42,467 nucleotides of DNA from Verrucomicrobiota bacterium (GCA_030605125.1 JAUWBD010000015.1:1-42467); one strand, 5' to 3'; positions 34,388-42,467 are shown, counted from the first letter of the stretch. Numbers and translations: made by a program. The notes: generated by a model from the sequence alone, not told the origin.

Positions 34388-34576
34388 ATGAGCTCCGCCG
34401 CCTCCTCCTCTTCCGATACTCCGGGTCCCGTTTCGCTTCCCGACTGGCTCGCCATCGTGCGCGCCAAGGTGGAGAGCCTGCGCTTCGGCGTCGTCCAGAT
34501 CGTCGTCCACGACGGCAAGGTCACCCAGATCGAGCGCACCGAGAAAACCCGCCTCGGCGGCGCGTCCGCTCCCTGA
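34388..34576 (+). CDS. YezD-like small protein (DUF2292)
   Basis: A 62-residue protein from the ATG at 34388. After an S-rich start, the conserved part I-V-R-A-K-V-E-S-L-R-F-G-V-V-Q-I-V then V-H-D-G-K-V-T-Q-I-E-R-T-E-K-T-R-L matches the whole YezD/DUF2292 family. YezD in Bacillus is encoded with sulfur-metabolism genes, and the family is often found beside sulfate assimilation genes. Here it lies between the Rrf2 regulator and the sulfate porin. Its molecular role is unknown. Confidence 0.85.
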   Translation: MSSAASSSSDTPGPVSLPDWLAIVRAKVESLRFGVVQIVVHDGKVTQIERTEKTRLGGASAP

Positions 34577-34694
34577 CCAACGATCCCTTTCCGGCCCACC
34601 GCGCCCGCGGAGGCCTTGTATTCAAGAAATCACCACGTCCGCCCGCGACCCGGCCTCGGGAGCTCCAGCACCAGCGCAAACCGCACCATCCGCC

Positions 34695-36119
34695 ATGAAC
34701 TCCACCCGCACGTCCCGCGCCACGGCCATCGCCGCCGCGCTCACCGCCATCGCCCTCGCGCCCTTCACGGCGCAGGCCCAGGCCGCCGCTCCGGCTTCCG
34801 CGGCCGACGAGATCGCCGCCCTGCGCGAGCAGATCCGCCTGCTCGACCAGAAACTCCGCGTCCTCGAGCGCAACCTCGAGATCAAGGACGAGACCGCCGC
34901 CGCCGAGGCGAAGAAGCAGCCTAAGCTCACCGCCAGCGAGGGCCGCATCGAGATCGCCTCCGCCGACGGCGCCAACTCCCTCCGCCTCCGCGGTCTCGTG
35001 CAGGCCGACGCGCGGTTCTTTTTCGACGACGCCGACGCCGCGCAGGACCAGTTCCTCCTTCGCCGCGCCCGCCTCGGCTTCGAAGGCCGCTTCGCCGAGC
35101 GCTACAGCTTCATCGTGCAGCCCGAGTTCGCCGGCTCCACCGTCTCCATCCTCGACGCCAACCTCGCCGTCGCCATCACCCCGGCCCTCAACGTCCGCGT
35201 GGGCCGCTTCAAGACGCCCGTCGGCCTCGAGCAACTTCAGTCTGACTCCGTCGCCTTCTTCAACGAGCGCTCCATCGCCACCAACCTTGCGCCCAACCGC
35301 GACGTCGGCGTCGGCGCGTTCGGCTCCGTCTTCGAGAAGCGCCTCGGCTACCAGGTCTCCGTCACCAACGGCGTGATCGACGGCGGCAACTCGCCCGCCA
35401 GCTCCGCCAACCCCGAGGGCGACTTCACGCTCGCCGCCCGCCTCTTCGCCACGCCCTTCGCCGAGGACAAGGACTCGCCGCTCAAGGGCCTCGGCTTCGG
35501 CCTCGCCGGCGCCGCCGGCAACTACGGCGGCACGACCGCGAATCCGCTGGTCAACGCCTACCGCACCGACGGCCAGCAGACTTTCTTTGCCTACCGCGGC
35601 GCCACGGTCGCAGACGGCACCGCCACCGTGCTCTCCCCGCAGGCCCACTTCTACTCCGGCCCCTTCGGCCTGCTCGCCGAATATTTCCGCAACACCGCCG
35701 AGCTGCGCAACGGCGCCAACGCCCGCGAGGTCACCAACCAAGCCTGGAACCTCAGCGTCGGCTGGGTGCTCACCGGTGAGGAAGCCTCCTACCGCGGCGT
35801 CACCCCGAAGCAGGCCTTCAACCTCTCCGCCGGCACCTGGGGCGCCTTCGAGATCGTGGCCCGCGTCGCCCATGTGGACATCGACGACAACGTCTTCGTC
35901 GGCGCCGGCACCACCTCGCTCGCCTCGCCCAATAACGCCACCGAGATCACCTCCTACGGAATCGGCCTCAACTGGTATCTCTCCCGCACCGTCCGCGCCG
36001 GCTTCAACGTCTTCCGGAGCGACCACAAGCTCGCCCCCGCCGCCACCGTCCCCGCCAGCGGCAACGCCCTCTCCGACGACGAGACCGTCTTCATCTCCCG
36101 CGTCCAGGTCGCGTTCTGA
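34695..36119 (+). CDS. OprO/OprP-type anion-selective porin
   Basis: A 474-residue outer-membrane protein. The signal peptide has core [14 protein letters not shown] and cleavage at A-Q-A. A coiled-coil stretch follows ([16 protein letters not shown]), as in trimeric OprP-like porins. The barrel begins near residue 95 ([13 protein letters not shown]), with the family stretch [10 protein letters not shown] near residue 118 and [11 protein letters not shown] near 170. It ends in an aromatic residue (R-V-Q-V-A-F), as outer-membrane barrels do. Known relatives pass phosphate or pyrophosphate. The position 28 bp before the sulfate-binding protein gene suggests sulfate entry. Confidence 0.88.
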   Translation: MNSTRTSRATAIAAALTAIALAPFTAQAQAAAPASAADEIAALREQIRLLDQKLRVLERNLEIKDETAAAEAKKQPKLTASEGRIEIASADGANSLRLRGLVQADARFFFDDADAAQDQFLLRRARLGFEGRFAERYSFIVQPEFAGSTVSILDANLAVAITPALNVRVGRFKTPVGLEQLQSDSVAFFNERSIATNLAPNRDVGVGAFGSVFEKRLGYQVSVTNGVIDGGNSPASSANPEGDFTLAARLFATPFAEDKDSPLKGLGFGLAGAAGNYGGTTANPLVNAYRTDGQQTFFAYRGATVADGTATVLSPQAHFYSGPFGLLAEYFRNTAELRNGANAREVTNQAWNLSVGWVLTGEEASYRGVTPKQAFNLSAGTWGAFEIVARVAHVDIDDNVFVGAGTTSLASPNNATEITSYGIGLNWYLSRTVRAGFNVFRSDHKLAPAATVPASGNALSDDETVFISRVQVAF

Positions 36120-36147
36120 AAAACGAAACAAGCGAGTTGTATCCGCC

Positions 36148-37170
36148 ATGAAACTACGCCTTTTCCCCGTCCTCGCCGCGGCCCTCGCGGCCCTTTCCCT
36201 CGCGCCCGCCGCCCACGCCCAGCGCGCCGCCCGCCCGGTCGAGTTGCTCAACGTCTCCTACGACCCCACGCGCGAGCTCTACACCGACTTCAACCGCGCC
36301 TTCGCCGCGCACTGGAAAAAGGAGACGGGCCAGGATGTCCGCATCCGCCAGTCCCACGGCGGCTCCGGCTCGCAGGCCCGCGCGATCATCGACGGCCTCG
36401 CCGCCGACGTCGCCACCCTCGCCCTCGCCTTCGACGTGGACGTGCTCCACTCGCGCGGCCAGCTCATCCCCGCCGACTGGCAATCGCGGCTCCCGCACAA
36501 CTCCTCGCCCTACACCTCGACGATCGTGTTCGTGGTGCGCAAAGGTAACCCGAAGGGCATCAAGGACTGGCCCGACATCGTGAAGCCCGGCGTCGCCGTC
36601 GTGACGCCCAACCCCAAGACCTCCGGCGGCGCGCGCTGGAACTACCTCGCCGCCTACGCCTACGGCCTGAAGGCCAACAACGACGACCACGAGGCCGCGA
36701 AAAAGTTCGTCGGCGACGTCTATCGCAACGTGCCGGTGCTCGATCCCGCCGCCCGCGGCGCCACCACCACCTTCGCGCAGCGCGGTATCGGCGACGTGTT
36801 TCTCGCCTGGGACAACGAGGCCTTCCTCGCCCTTCGCGAGTTTCCGAACGAGGGCCTCGAGATCGTCGTGCCCTCGATCAGCATCCTCGCCGAGCCGCCC
36901 GTCACCGTGGTGGACAAAAACGTGGACAAGAAAGGCAGCCGCAAGGTCGCCGAGGCGTATTTGAAATTTCTCTACACCGAGGAAGGCCAGGACATCATCG
37001 GCAAACACTTCTATCGCCCCGCTGTGAGCGAGGCAGCCAAGGCCAAATACGCCTCGCAATTCCCGGCGATCACGCTCGTGACGATCGACGAGGTCTTCGG
37101 CGGCTGGGCCAAGGCCCAACCCGAGCACTTCGGCGACGGCGGCGTCTTCGACCAGATCTATCGCCGCTAA
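36148..37170 (+). CDS. sbp: Periplasmic sulfate/thiosulfate-binding protein
   Basis: 340 residues from the ATG at 36148, with a clean signal peptide (core [14 protein letters not shown], cleavage after A-H-A). Family motifs are [12 protein letters not shown] near residue 35, [12 protein letters not shown] near 70 (sulfate-binding loop), [12 protein letters not shown] near 155 and F-L-A-W-D-N-E-A near 215. It delivers sulfate or thiosulfate to the CysTWA importer encoded downstream. The next gene, however, is an M14-like protein after an 87-bp gap with a strong hairpin. Confidence 0.95.
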   Translation: MKLRLFPVLAAALAALSLAPAAHAQRAARPVELLNVSYDPTRELYTDFNRAFAAHWKKETGQDVRIRQSHGGSGSQARAIIDGLAADVATLALAFDVDVLHSRGQLIPADWQSRLPHNSSPYTSTIVFVVRKGNPKGIKDWPDIVKPGVAVVTPNPKTSGGARWNYLAAYAYGLKANNDDHEAAKKFVGDVYRNVPVLDPAARGATTTFAQRGIGDVFLAWDNEAFLALREFPNEGLEIVVPSISILAEPPVTVVDKNVDKKGSRKVAEAYLKFLYTEEGQDIIGKHFYRPAVSEAAKAKYASQFPAITLVTIDEVFGGWAKAQPEHFGDGGVFDQIYRR

Positions 37171-37209
37171 ACCCGCGCGAAGACATCCTTCCCACCTCGA
37201 ACGAAATTC

Positions 37210-37246
37210 GCCCCGTCGGCCGGCGGCCGACCGCAGCCGACGGGGC
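37210..37246 (+). promoter_or_regulatory. Strong intercistronic hairpin after sbp
   Basis: A perfect 11-bp stem GCCCCGTCGGC/GCCGACGGGGC with a 15-nt loop, 40 bp after the sbp stop and 12 bp before the next start. There is no T-tract, so it is less likely a full terminator than an RNA-stability or attenuation element. That would favour binding protein over downstream products. Confidence 0.65.
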
Positions 37247-37257
37247 CCTCGCTTCCG

Positions 37258-38076
37258 ATGCAACTCTCTCCCTACTTCCCGCACGCCACGGTCGCGCCGT
37301 TCGTGCCCCCCGGCGTCCTGCGCGTGGACGCGCTCGCCGCCCGCCTCGCCCGGCTCTACGCCCGCTCCGAGCGCGCGCCCGCCGTCTTCGCCTCGCCCCT
37401 CGGGCCGCTCTCCGCCCAAGGCCGCGACTACACCGTCCCCCGCTTCCTCTACCTCAGCCCCCTTGGCTCCGACGAGACGCTCCGCGTCGCCGTCCACGCC
37501 GGCTACGACCACCGCGACGAACGCTCCACCGACGCCGTCCTCCACTTCATCGAGCGCCTCCTCCTCGCGCCCGACCTCGGCGACGGCGTCAACCTCGCCT
37601 TCTTCCCGCTGATCGACGTGCTCGGCCACGCCTCTGGCGAGGTGCGCGGCCTCGGCGCCGAGTCCTGGCTCGACCCGCTCTCCCCCGAGATCGCGCTGCT
37701 CGCCCGCGACGCTCGCCAACGCGCCTACGATGTCTTCGTGCGCATCGAGGCCGCGCCCTCCGCCCCCGGCGCCGCCGCCGCCGAGGTCACCGTCCGCGTG
37801 CGCGGCGATATTTCCTCCGACCTCGGCTCCCTCGCCGGCGAGCTGCTCACTTCCGAGGAGTTCGCTCCCTTCGCCGTGCGCTTCGAAGCCGAGGCCCTGC
37901 CTGTGGCCGACGGACCGCTCGCCCTCGCCGAGGATTTCGGCCGCGCTCCGCTCGAGCTCACGCTTGTCCTGCCCTCCTCTTGGTCGCCCGAGCTCTATCG
38001 CGAGGCCGTCGCGCAGATCTCCAAGCGTCTCCTGCTGCGCTACCGCGGGCATCAATCCTTCGGTCAACACATCTGA
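37258..38076 (+). CDS. Degenerate M14/aspartoacylase-like protein, likely non-catalytic
   Basis: A 272-residue protein similar in layout to the intact M14-type protein that follows. Shared points are the strand before the metal site (L-R-V-A-V-H-A-G-Y-D-H-R-D-E-R-S, matching A-I-F-G-G-L-H-G-D-E-P-A-S), the helix after it (F-I-E-R-L), and N-L-A-F-F-P-L-I-D-V-L-G. His85 and Glu88 keep the H-x-x-E spacing. The third zinc histidine is replaced (V-R-I-E-A) and the catalytic glutamate of E-T-P is gone (L-V-L-P). The L-N-P-V-G-Y...D-L-N-R segment is also lost. It probably arose by duplication and may be a partner or regulatory subunit. I infer this by eye from the pair; it has no signal peptide. Confidence 0.65.
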   Translation: MQLSPYFPHATVAPFVPPGVLRVDALAARLARLYARSERAPAVFASPLGPLSAQGRDYTVPRFLYLSPLGSDETLRVAVHAGYDHRDERSTDAVLHFIERLLLAPDLGDGVNLAFFPLIDVLGHASGEVRGLGAESWLDPLSPEIALLARDARQRAYDVFVRIEAAPSAPGAAAAEVTVRVRGDISSDLGSLAGELLTSEEFAPFAVRFEAEALPVADGPLALAEDFGRAPLELTLVLPSSWSPELYREAVAQISKRLLLRYRGHQSFGQHI

Positions 38077-38094
38077 ACCCGCGCCGCCCTCCCC

Positions 38095-38895
38095 ATGTCC
38101 GCCGCCGTCTCCGCATCGACCACGCGCGATCTCCGCGCGCTCCTCGAGCCCCTGGCCACCCTCGGCCAGGCGGACACGGCTTTTCATGTCTCCGTGATCG
38201 GCGCCTTCGATCACGAAGGCGCGCGCCATGCGCTGCCGCGCGTGCTCTTCTCCGGCCCGCCCGCCGCGCACGATCCCATCCGCCTCGCGATCTTCGGCGG
38301 TCTGCACGGCGACGAGCCCGCCAGCGTGCTCGCGCCCATCGCCTTCCTCGAGCGCCTCGCCGCCGAGCCCGAGCGCGCCACCGGCTACGAACTCGCCGTC
38401 TATCCGCTGCTCAATCCGGTCGGCTACGTGAACAACACCCGCGTCAACGGCGACGGCCTCGACCTCAACCGCCTCTTCTGGTGCGACTCCGCCCAGCCGG
38501 AGGTGCGCGCCGTCGAGCGCGAGCTCACCCGCACGCGCTTCGACGGCCTCATCACCCTCCACGCCGACGACACCTGCGAAGGCATCTACGGCTACACCCG
38601 CGGCCACGTGCTCACCGAGTCGCTGCTCGAGCCGGCCCTCCGCTCCGCCAGCTATGTGATCCCGCGCGATCAGCGCGCGCTGATCGACGGCTTCGCCGCG
38701 CGCGACGGCAAGATCGAGGCCTGCTTCGAGGGCGTGCTTTCCGCCCCGCCCGGTCAGCGCCCCCGGCCCTTCGATCTCATTTTCGAAACCCCCGCCCTTT
38801 CGCCTCTCGACCTCCAGATCGAGGCCGCCGTCACCGCGCTCGACACCATCCTCGACGAATACCGCGTCTTCCTCGCCTACGGCCAGGGCCTCTGA
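38095..38895 (+). CDS. M14-family succinylglutamate desuccinylase/aspartoacylase-like enzyme
   Basis: A 266-residue zinc enzyme without a signal peptide. Zinc ligands are His71 and Glu74 (G-G-L-H-G-D-E-P-A-S) and His156 (T-L-H-A-D-D). The substrate-binding signature is L-L-N-P-V-G-Y-V-N-N-T-R with D-L-N-R-L-F near residue 125, and the likely catalytic residue is Glu231 in F-E-T-P. Family members remove acyl groups from amino acids or cut C-terminal residues. It starts 18 bp after its degenerate paralogue and lies 33 bp before cysT, inside the sulfate importer cluster. A role in releasing or handling a sulfur-containing N-acyl compound is one idea, but nothing in the sequence proves it. Confidence 0.82.
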   Translation: MSAAVSASTTRDLRALLEPLATLGQADTAFHVSVIGAFDHEGARHALPRVLFSGPPAAHDPIRLAIFGGLHGDEPASVLAPIAFLERLAAEPERATGYELAVYPLLNPVGYVNNTRVNGDGLDLNRLFWCDSAQPEVRAVERELTRTRFDGLITLHADDTCEGIYGYTRGHVLTESLLEPALRSASYVIPRDQRALIDGFAARDGKIEACFEGVLSAPPGQRPRPFDLIFETPALSPLDLQIEAAVTALDTILDEYRVFLAYGQGL

Positions 38896-38928
38896 CGCCT
38901 CCTCACTCCCTTACTCCCTTTCCGTCCG

Positions 38929-39819
38929 ATGTCCCGCTCCTCGCGCTCCGTCATCCCCGGCTTCGGCCTCACGCTCGGCTACACGCTGTTCTACCTGGGT
39001 GTGATCGTGCTCATCCCGCTCGGCGGCCTCTTCTACAAGACCGCCGGCATGGGCTGGGACGACTTCACGCGCGCCGCCTTCGACCCGCAGGTCGTGCATT
39101 CCTACAAGGTCAGCTTTGGCGCCGCCTTCGCGGCCGCGCTGCTCAACGCCGTCTTTGGTCTCCTCGTGGCGTGGGTGCTGGTGCGCTACACCTTCCCCGG
39201 CAAACGCGTGATCGACGCGCTCGTGGACCTGCCCTTCGCCCTGCCCACCGCCGTGGCCGGCATCGCGCTCGCGGCGCTCTACGCGCCCAACGGCTGGATC
39301 GGCTCCTGGGCGCAGCCGCTCTACGCCGACTTCGTGGCCTCGCTCGAGCGCCTCGTCCCCGCGGTCCCGTGGCAAGCCTTCCTCGGCAACCGCCTCGCCT
39401 TCGATCTCCCCGGCATCTTCATCGCGCTCACCTTCATCGGTCTGCCCTTTGTGGTGCGCACCGTGCAACCGGTTCTCGAGGAGATCGAGCCCGAGCTCGA
39501 GGAGGCCGCCGCCACCCTCGGCGCCACGCGCCTGCAAACGCTCCGCCGCATCATCTTCCCGGCGGTGCTGCCCGCGCTCATCACCGGCTTCGCGCTCTCC
39601 TTCGCCCGCGCCGTCGGCGAATACGGCTCGGTGGTCTTCATCGCGGGCAACATGCCTTTCCGCTCCGAGATCTCGCCCGTGCTGATCGTCGCGAAGCTCG
39701 AGGCCTTCGACTACGCCGGCGCCACCGCCATCGCCACCGTGATGCTCGTGGCCTCCTTCGTCCTGCTCCTCGTCATCAACCTCCTCCAGCGCTGGACGCG
39801 GAGGCATGACGCGGCGTGA
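38929..39819 (+). CDS. cysT: Sulfate ABC transporter permease CysT
   Basis: A 296-residue membrane protein with about six helices. It has the CysT-type start (G-F-G-L-T-L-G-Y-T-L-F-Y-L-G-V-I-V-L-I-P-L) and D-L-P-F-A-L-P-T-A-V-A-G-I-A-L. The ATPase-coupling loop is E-E-A-A-A-T-L-G-A-T-R-L-Q-T near residue 185, and F-A-R-A-V-G-E-Y-G-S-V-V-F follows. It forms the channel together with CysW. The stop codon lies in the loop of an 18-bp perfect hairpin. Confidence 0.94.
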   Translation: MSRSSRSVIPGFGLTLGYTLFYLGVIVLIPLGGLFYKTAGMGWDDFTRAAFDPQVVHSYKVSFGAAFAAALLNAVFGLLVAWVLVRYTFPGKRVIDALVDLPFALPTAVAGIALAALYAPNGWIGSWAQPLYADFVASLERLVPAVPWQAFLGNRLAFDLPGIFIALTFIGLPFVVRTVQPVLEEIEPELEEAAATLGATRLQTLRRIIFPAVLPALITGFALSFARAVGEYGSVVFIAGNMPFRSEISPVLIVAKLEAFDYAGATAIATVMLVASFVLLLVINLLQRWTRRHDAA

Positions 39820-39837
39820 GCCGCGTCATGCCTCCGC
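39798..39837. repeat. 18-bp perfect inverted repeat over the cysT stop codon
   Basis: GCGGAGGCATGACGCGGC (39798-39815) and its exact reverse complement (39820-39837) flank a GTGA loop. The TGA stop of cysT is in that loop, so the left arm encodes the last six residues. It looks like a dispersed palindrome (REP-like) whose left arm has become coding sequence. It may also stabilise the upstream mRNA or reduce read-through to cysW. Confidence 0.8.
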
Positions 39838-39935
39838 AGATGAAGATGAAAGATTAAGATCAAGTTCATCCACCCGCGGCTCCGCCGCGCCGATTCCTCC
39901 TTCAACTTAAACTTCCCCCCTCAAACCAGAAAAAG

Positions 39936-40895
39936 ATGGCCGCCATCGTCTCACGTCTCGAACGCGCCTCGACTCGCGCCGCGCCACGTCGCGCCACGGC
40001 GGATTCGCCCGCGCTGAAGTGGACCCTGCTCACGCTCGCGCTCGGCTTCCTGCTCGTCTTCCTCGTGCTTCCGCTGGTGGCCGTGTTTGCCGAGGCGCTG
40101 CGCCGCGGCGTCGGCGCCTACCTCGAGGCGTTTCAAGACCCCGACACCTTCGCGGCCATCCGCCTTACCCTGATCGTCGCCGCCTCGGTCGTGCCGCTCA
40201 ACCTGCTCTTCGGCGTCGCCGCGGCCTGGGCCATCGCGAAATACGAGTTCAAGGGCAAGGCGCTGCTCACCACCTTCATCGACCTGCCCTTCGCCGTCTC
40301 GCCCGTTATCGCCGGGCTCATCTACGTGCTCATCTTCAGCGCGCACGGCTGGTTTCCGCCCGAGGCGCAGCAAGTCCTCTTCAAGCCCTTCGCCGCCGCC
40401 TCGGGCTGGCTCGCCTCGCAGCCCGGCTTCCTCTGGCTGGATCCGCTCGCCTACTGGTTCGAGCAGCCGAAGATCATCTTCCACACCACCGGCATCGTGT
40501 TCGCCACGATCTTCGTCACCTTCCCCTTCGTGGCGCGCGAGCTCATCCCGCTCATGCAGGCGCAGGGCAAGGACGAGGAATACGCCGCGGTGACGCTCGG
40601 CGCCTCGGGCTGGCAGACCTTTCGCCGCGTCACCTTGCCCAACGTGAAGTGGGGTCTCTTCTACGGCGTCATCCTCTGCAATGCCCGCGCGATGGGCGAG
40701 TTTGGCGCCGTCGCGGTCGTCTCCGGAAAAATCCGCGGCGAGACGACCACGATGCCCCTGCACATCGAGATTCTCTATAACGAGTATCTCTTCGTCTCCG
40801 CCTTCGCCGTCGCCTCGCTCCTCGCGCTCCTCGCCCTCGTCACCCTCGTCCTCAAGTCCGCCATCGAGTGGGCCCACTCCCGCCGCCACGCCTGA
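39936..40895 (+). CDS. cysW: Sulfate ABC transporter permease CysW
   Basis: A 319-residue membrane protein with about six helices after a basic 25-residue extension (R-A-A-P-R-R-A-T). CysW features are D-L-P-F-A-V-S-P-V-I-A-G-L-I-Y near residue 120, T-F-P-F-V-A-R-E-L-I-P near 195, and the coupling loop E-E-Y-A-A-V-T-L-G-A-S-G-W-Q-T near 212. N-A-R-A-M-G-E-F-G-A-V-A-V-V-S-G follows. It pairs with CysT. It is separated from cysT by 116 bp holding the palindrome, and from cysA by a repeat-rich 119 bp. Confidence 0.94.
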   Translation: MAAIVSRLERASTRAAPRRATADSPALKWTLLTLALGFLLVFLVLPLVAVFAEALRRGVGAYLEAFQDPDTFAAIRLTLIVAASVVPLNLLFGVAAAWAIAKYEFKGKALLTTFIDLPFAVSPVIAGLIYVLIFSAHGWFPPEAQQVLFKPFAAASGWLASQPGFLWLDPLAYWFEQPKIIFHTTGIVFATIFVTFPFVARELIPLMQAQGKDEEYAAVTLGASGWQTFRRVTLPNVKWGLFYGVILCNARAMGEFGAVAVVSGKIRGETTTMPLHIEILYNEYLFVSAFAVASLLALLALVTLVLKSAIEWAHSRRHA

Positions 40896-40909
40896 GACAA
40901 AACCAAATC

Positions 40910-40993
40910 AACCGCTAACTTTCGCTAAAGACCGCTAAGCCGATCCCCCGGTTTCTTTTCTGATTTAGCGTCCTTTAGCGCCTTTTAGCGGTT
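40910..40993. repeat. Phased CGCTAA repeats in inverted arms between cysW and cysA
   Basis: The left arm (40910-40939) carries three CGCTAA units at an exact 10-bp period. The right arm (40962-40993) is close to its reverse complement, with three TTAGCG units also 10 bp apart. The arms can pair into a stem of about 30 bp with several mismatches. No T-tract follows. It may be a dispersed intergenic element, an mRNA-stability hairpin or a protein-binding array. Confidence 0.7.
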
Positions 40994-41014
40994 CCCCCTA
41001 ATTTCTCCTCCTTC

Positions 41015-42106
41015 ATGAGCGTCATCGCCCGCAACATCACCAAGACCTTCGGCGCCTACACCGCCCTCGCCGACGTCTCCCTCGAAGTGCCCACCGGGAA
41101 ACTGGTCGCCCTCCTCGGCCCCTCCGGCTCGGGCAAGACCACGCTGCTGCGCATCATCGCCGGCCTCGAGTTCGCCGACCCCGGCAGCGGCCGCATCGAC
41201 TTCCACGGTCAGGATGTCACCGACACCCCCGCCGGCCGGCGCGGCGTCGGCTTTGTCTTCCAGCACTACGCGCTCTTCCGCCACATGACGGTCGCGCAAA
41301 ACATCGCCTTCGGCCTCACCGTGCGCCCGCGCAAGGAGCGCCCGCCCCAGGCGAAAATCGACGCCCGCGTGAAGGAGTTGCTCAAGCTCATCCAGCTCGA
41401 GGACCTCGGCGGCCGTTACCCCTCGCAGCTCTCCGGCGGCCAGCGCCAGCGCGTCGCCCTCGCCCGCGCCCTCGCCGTGGACCCGAAGGTGCTCCTCCTC
41501 GACGAGCCCTTCGGCGCGCTCGACGCCCGCGTGCGCAAGGACCTGCGCCGCTGGCTCCGCCATTTCCAGCGCGAGATCGGCGTCACCACCATCTTCGTCA
41601 CCCACGACCAGGAGGAGGCGCTCGAGCTCGCCGACGAGGTGGTTGTGATGAACAACGCCAAGATCGAGCAGGTCGGCACGCCCCAGGAGGTGTATGACCA
41701 GCCCGCCTCGCCCTTCGTGATCGAGTTTCTGGGCAACGTGAACCGCTTCGCCGCCCTCGGCCACCCGCTCCCCGGCGCCGGCGGCGACGCGCTCTATGTG
41801 CGCCCGCACGACGTGGACATCCAGCGCGACTACAAGGGCGAGCACGGCATTCGCGTGCGCATCGAGCACGTTTTCTCCGCCGGCAACTACGGTCGCCTCG
41901 CCCTCGTGCGCACCGACAACCACGAGACGATCGACGCCGAGATTTCCCGCGCCCGCCTCGCCGAGCTCGGCCTGCGCGCCGGCGAGGAGGCCTGGGTGGT
42001 CTTTCGCCACATCCGCCTCTTTCCGGCCGAGGGCAAGTTCACCGAGCGCGACGTCGTCGCCGACGACGCCGCCCCGGCCGTCGCCGACCCCGGGCGCGGC
42101 ATTTGA
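41015..42106 (+). CDS. cysA: Sulfate/thiosulfate import ATP-binding protein CysA
   Basis: A 363-residue ABC ATPase. Walker A is G-P-S-G-S-G-K-T-T near residue 36, followed by the Q loop (F-V-F-Q-H-Y-A-L-F). The signature is [11 protein letters not shown] near residue 138, Walker B is [12 protein letters not shown], and the switch His is in F-V-T-H-D-Q-E-E-A. The C-terminal regulatory domain starts near 245 (Y-V-R-P-H-D-V-D-I). It drives sulfate or thiosulfate import with CysT, CysW and Sbp. It is the last gene of the cluster and is convergent with the fragment at the window end. Confidence 0.95.
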   Translation: MSVIARNITKTFGAYTALADVSLEVPTGKLVALLGPSGSGKTTLLRIIAGLEFADPGSGRIDFHGQDVTDTPAGRRGVGFVFQHYALFRHMTVAQNIAFGLTVRPRKERPPQAKIDARVKELLKLIQLEDLGGRYPSQLSGGQRQRVALARALAVDPKVLLLDEPFGALDARVRKDLRRWLRHFQREIGVTTIFVTHDQEEALELADEVVVMNNAKIEQVGTPQEVYDQPASPFVIEFLGNVNRFAALGHPLPGAGGDALYVRPHDVDIQRDYKGEHGIRVRIEHVFSAGNYGRLALVRTDNHETIDAEISRARLAELGLRAGEEAWVVFRHIRLFPAEGKFTERDVVADDAAPAVADPGRGI

Positions 42107-42131
42107 ACGCCGCCCGGGGGGGCGGCGCCCC

Positions 42132-42467
42132 TCAGCCGCGGCGGATCTCGGAGCCCTGGAAGCGGATCGAGAGGCGGAAGACCTTCTTCACGCGGCACGT
42201 GATCTTGCCGGTCGCCACGTCGAACGTATCGGGAATCTCGATACGATGCAGGTCCACGGTGGCGTGGTAGCCGCGCTCGCTGAAGAGATCGATCAACATC
42301 GCCAGCGCGAGCGGGTCGTCGAGCAGCGCGTCCTCGGTGTTGACCGAGGCGATGCCCGAGATGGCGTGGCGCGTCACGATCGGCATCACCCGGCGGGCGA
42401 TGAAGTCCACCACCTTGGCCAGCAGATCGCCGTGCTCGAAGGCGTAGTCGTCGAGGCGCTTGACCAG
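42132..42467 (-). CDS. C-terminal fragment of a protein of unknown function
   Basis: The last 111 residues of a gene that continues past the right edge; the frame is open to base 42467. The visible part begins L-V-K-R-L-D-D-Y-A-F-E-H-G-D-L-L. It has a helical stretch around A-L-L-D-D-P-L-A-L-A-M-L-I-D-L-F-S and ends in a beta-rich region (V-K-K-V-F-R-L-S-I-R-F-Q-G-S-E-I-R). No family recognised. It is convergent with cysA, 25 bp away. Confidence 0.6.
   Translation of the reverse strand: MVKRLDDYAFEHGDLLAKVVDFIARRVMPIVTRHAISGIASVNTEDALLDDPLALAMLIDLFSERGYHATVDLHRIEIPDTFDVATGKITCRVKKVFRLSIRFQGSEIRRG

Noticed and set aside
36154-38607. 817-codon minus-strand open frame across sbp and the M14 pair
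   Set aside because: It spans several well-supported plus-strand genes and has no recognisable domain.
40910-40993. Possible CRISPR-like array of CGCTAA units
   Set aside because: The units are only 6-7 bp, 10 bp apart and inverted between arms; there are no 25-40 bp repeats, unique spacers or cas genes.

Overview
The window is about 42.5 kb of high-GC bacterial chromosome. Three things suggest a Verrucomicrobiota member, most likely Opitutales/Opitutaceae. There is a secreted RHS/YD-repeat protein with small Sec-exported companions. Paired sugar-phosphate isomerase/epimerase and Gfo/Idh/MocA genes sit beside GH35 and SGNH genes. There are many palindromic intergenic elements together with a REP-associated transposase. 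This placement is inferred from gene content; there is no rRNA in the window.

Layout. (1) 1-2.2 kb: the first codons of a probable tgt (minus strand), an unknown membrane-anchored coiled-coil protein, and a 5'-truncated sodium:solute symporter (minus). (2) 2.2-10.6 kb: an island-like segment with two small exported proteins, a 2062-residue RHS protein with an unrecognised C-terminal domain, and a small two-helix membrane protein overlapping its stop codon (candidate toxin and immunity). Both neighbours of the segment lack their 5' ends. (3) 10.6-22 kb: carbohydrate genes, namely a 5'-truncated SGNH hydrolase, a GH35 beta-galactosidase, a secreted beta-helix protein, an aldo/keto reductase, an AI-2E family permease, two divergent isomerase/epimerase genes and a Gfo/Idh/MocA oxidoreductase. 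(4) 21.9-22.7 kb: a RAYT transposase between two REP-type palindrome pairs. (5) 22.7-31.9 kb: a tightly coupled eight-gene chemosensory operon on the minus strand (cheA, cheW, sensor-less soluble MCP, cheR, cheB, cheY-like, cheC-like, PAS-GAF histidine kinase), in which almost every junction is an ATGA/TTGA overlap. (6) 32.3-32.7 kb: tRNA-Lys, tRNA-Thr and tRNA-Gln followed by a strong intrinsic terminator. (7) 32.9-42.1 kb: an MBL-fold hydrolase, then a sulfur-acquisition cluster with an Rrf2 regulator, a YezD-like small protein, an OprP-type porin, a sulfate-binding protein, a tandem pair of M14/aspartoacylase-like proteins (the first degenerate), cysT, cysW and cysA. A 3' gene fragment of unknown function ends the window.

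How the parts work together. The sulfur cluster forms a full route from outer-membrane porin through periplasmic binding protein to ABC importer, with a plausible dedicated regulator. Strong hairpins lie at sbp/M14, at the cysT stop and between cysW and cysA, which would fit tuning of subunit stoichiometry. The chemosensory operon encodes a complete signalling and adaptation module but no flagellar gene, and its receptor is cytoplasmic. The best candidates for undescribed biology are the RHS C-terminal domain with its membrane partner, and the M14 pair inside a sulfate transporter operon.
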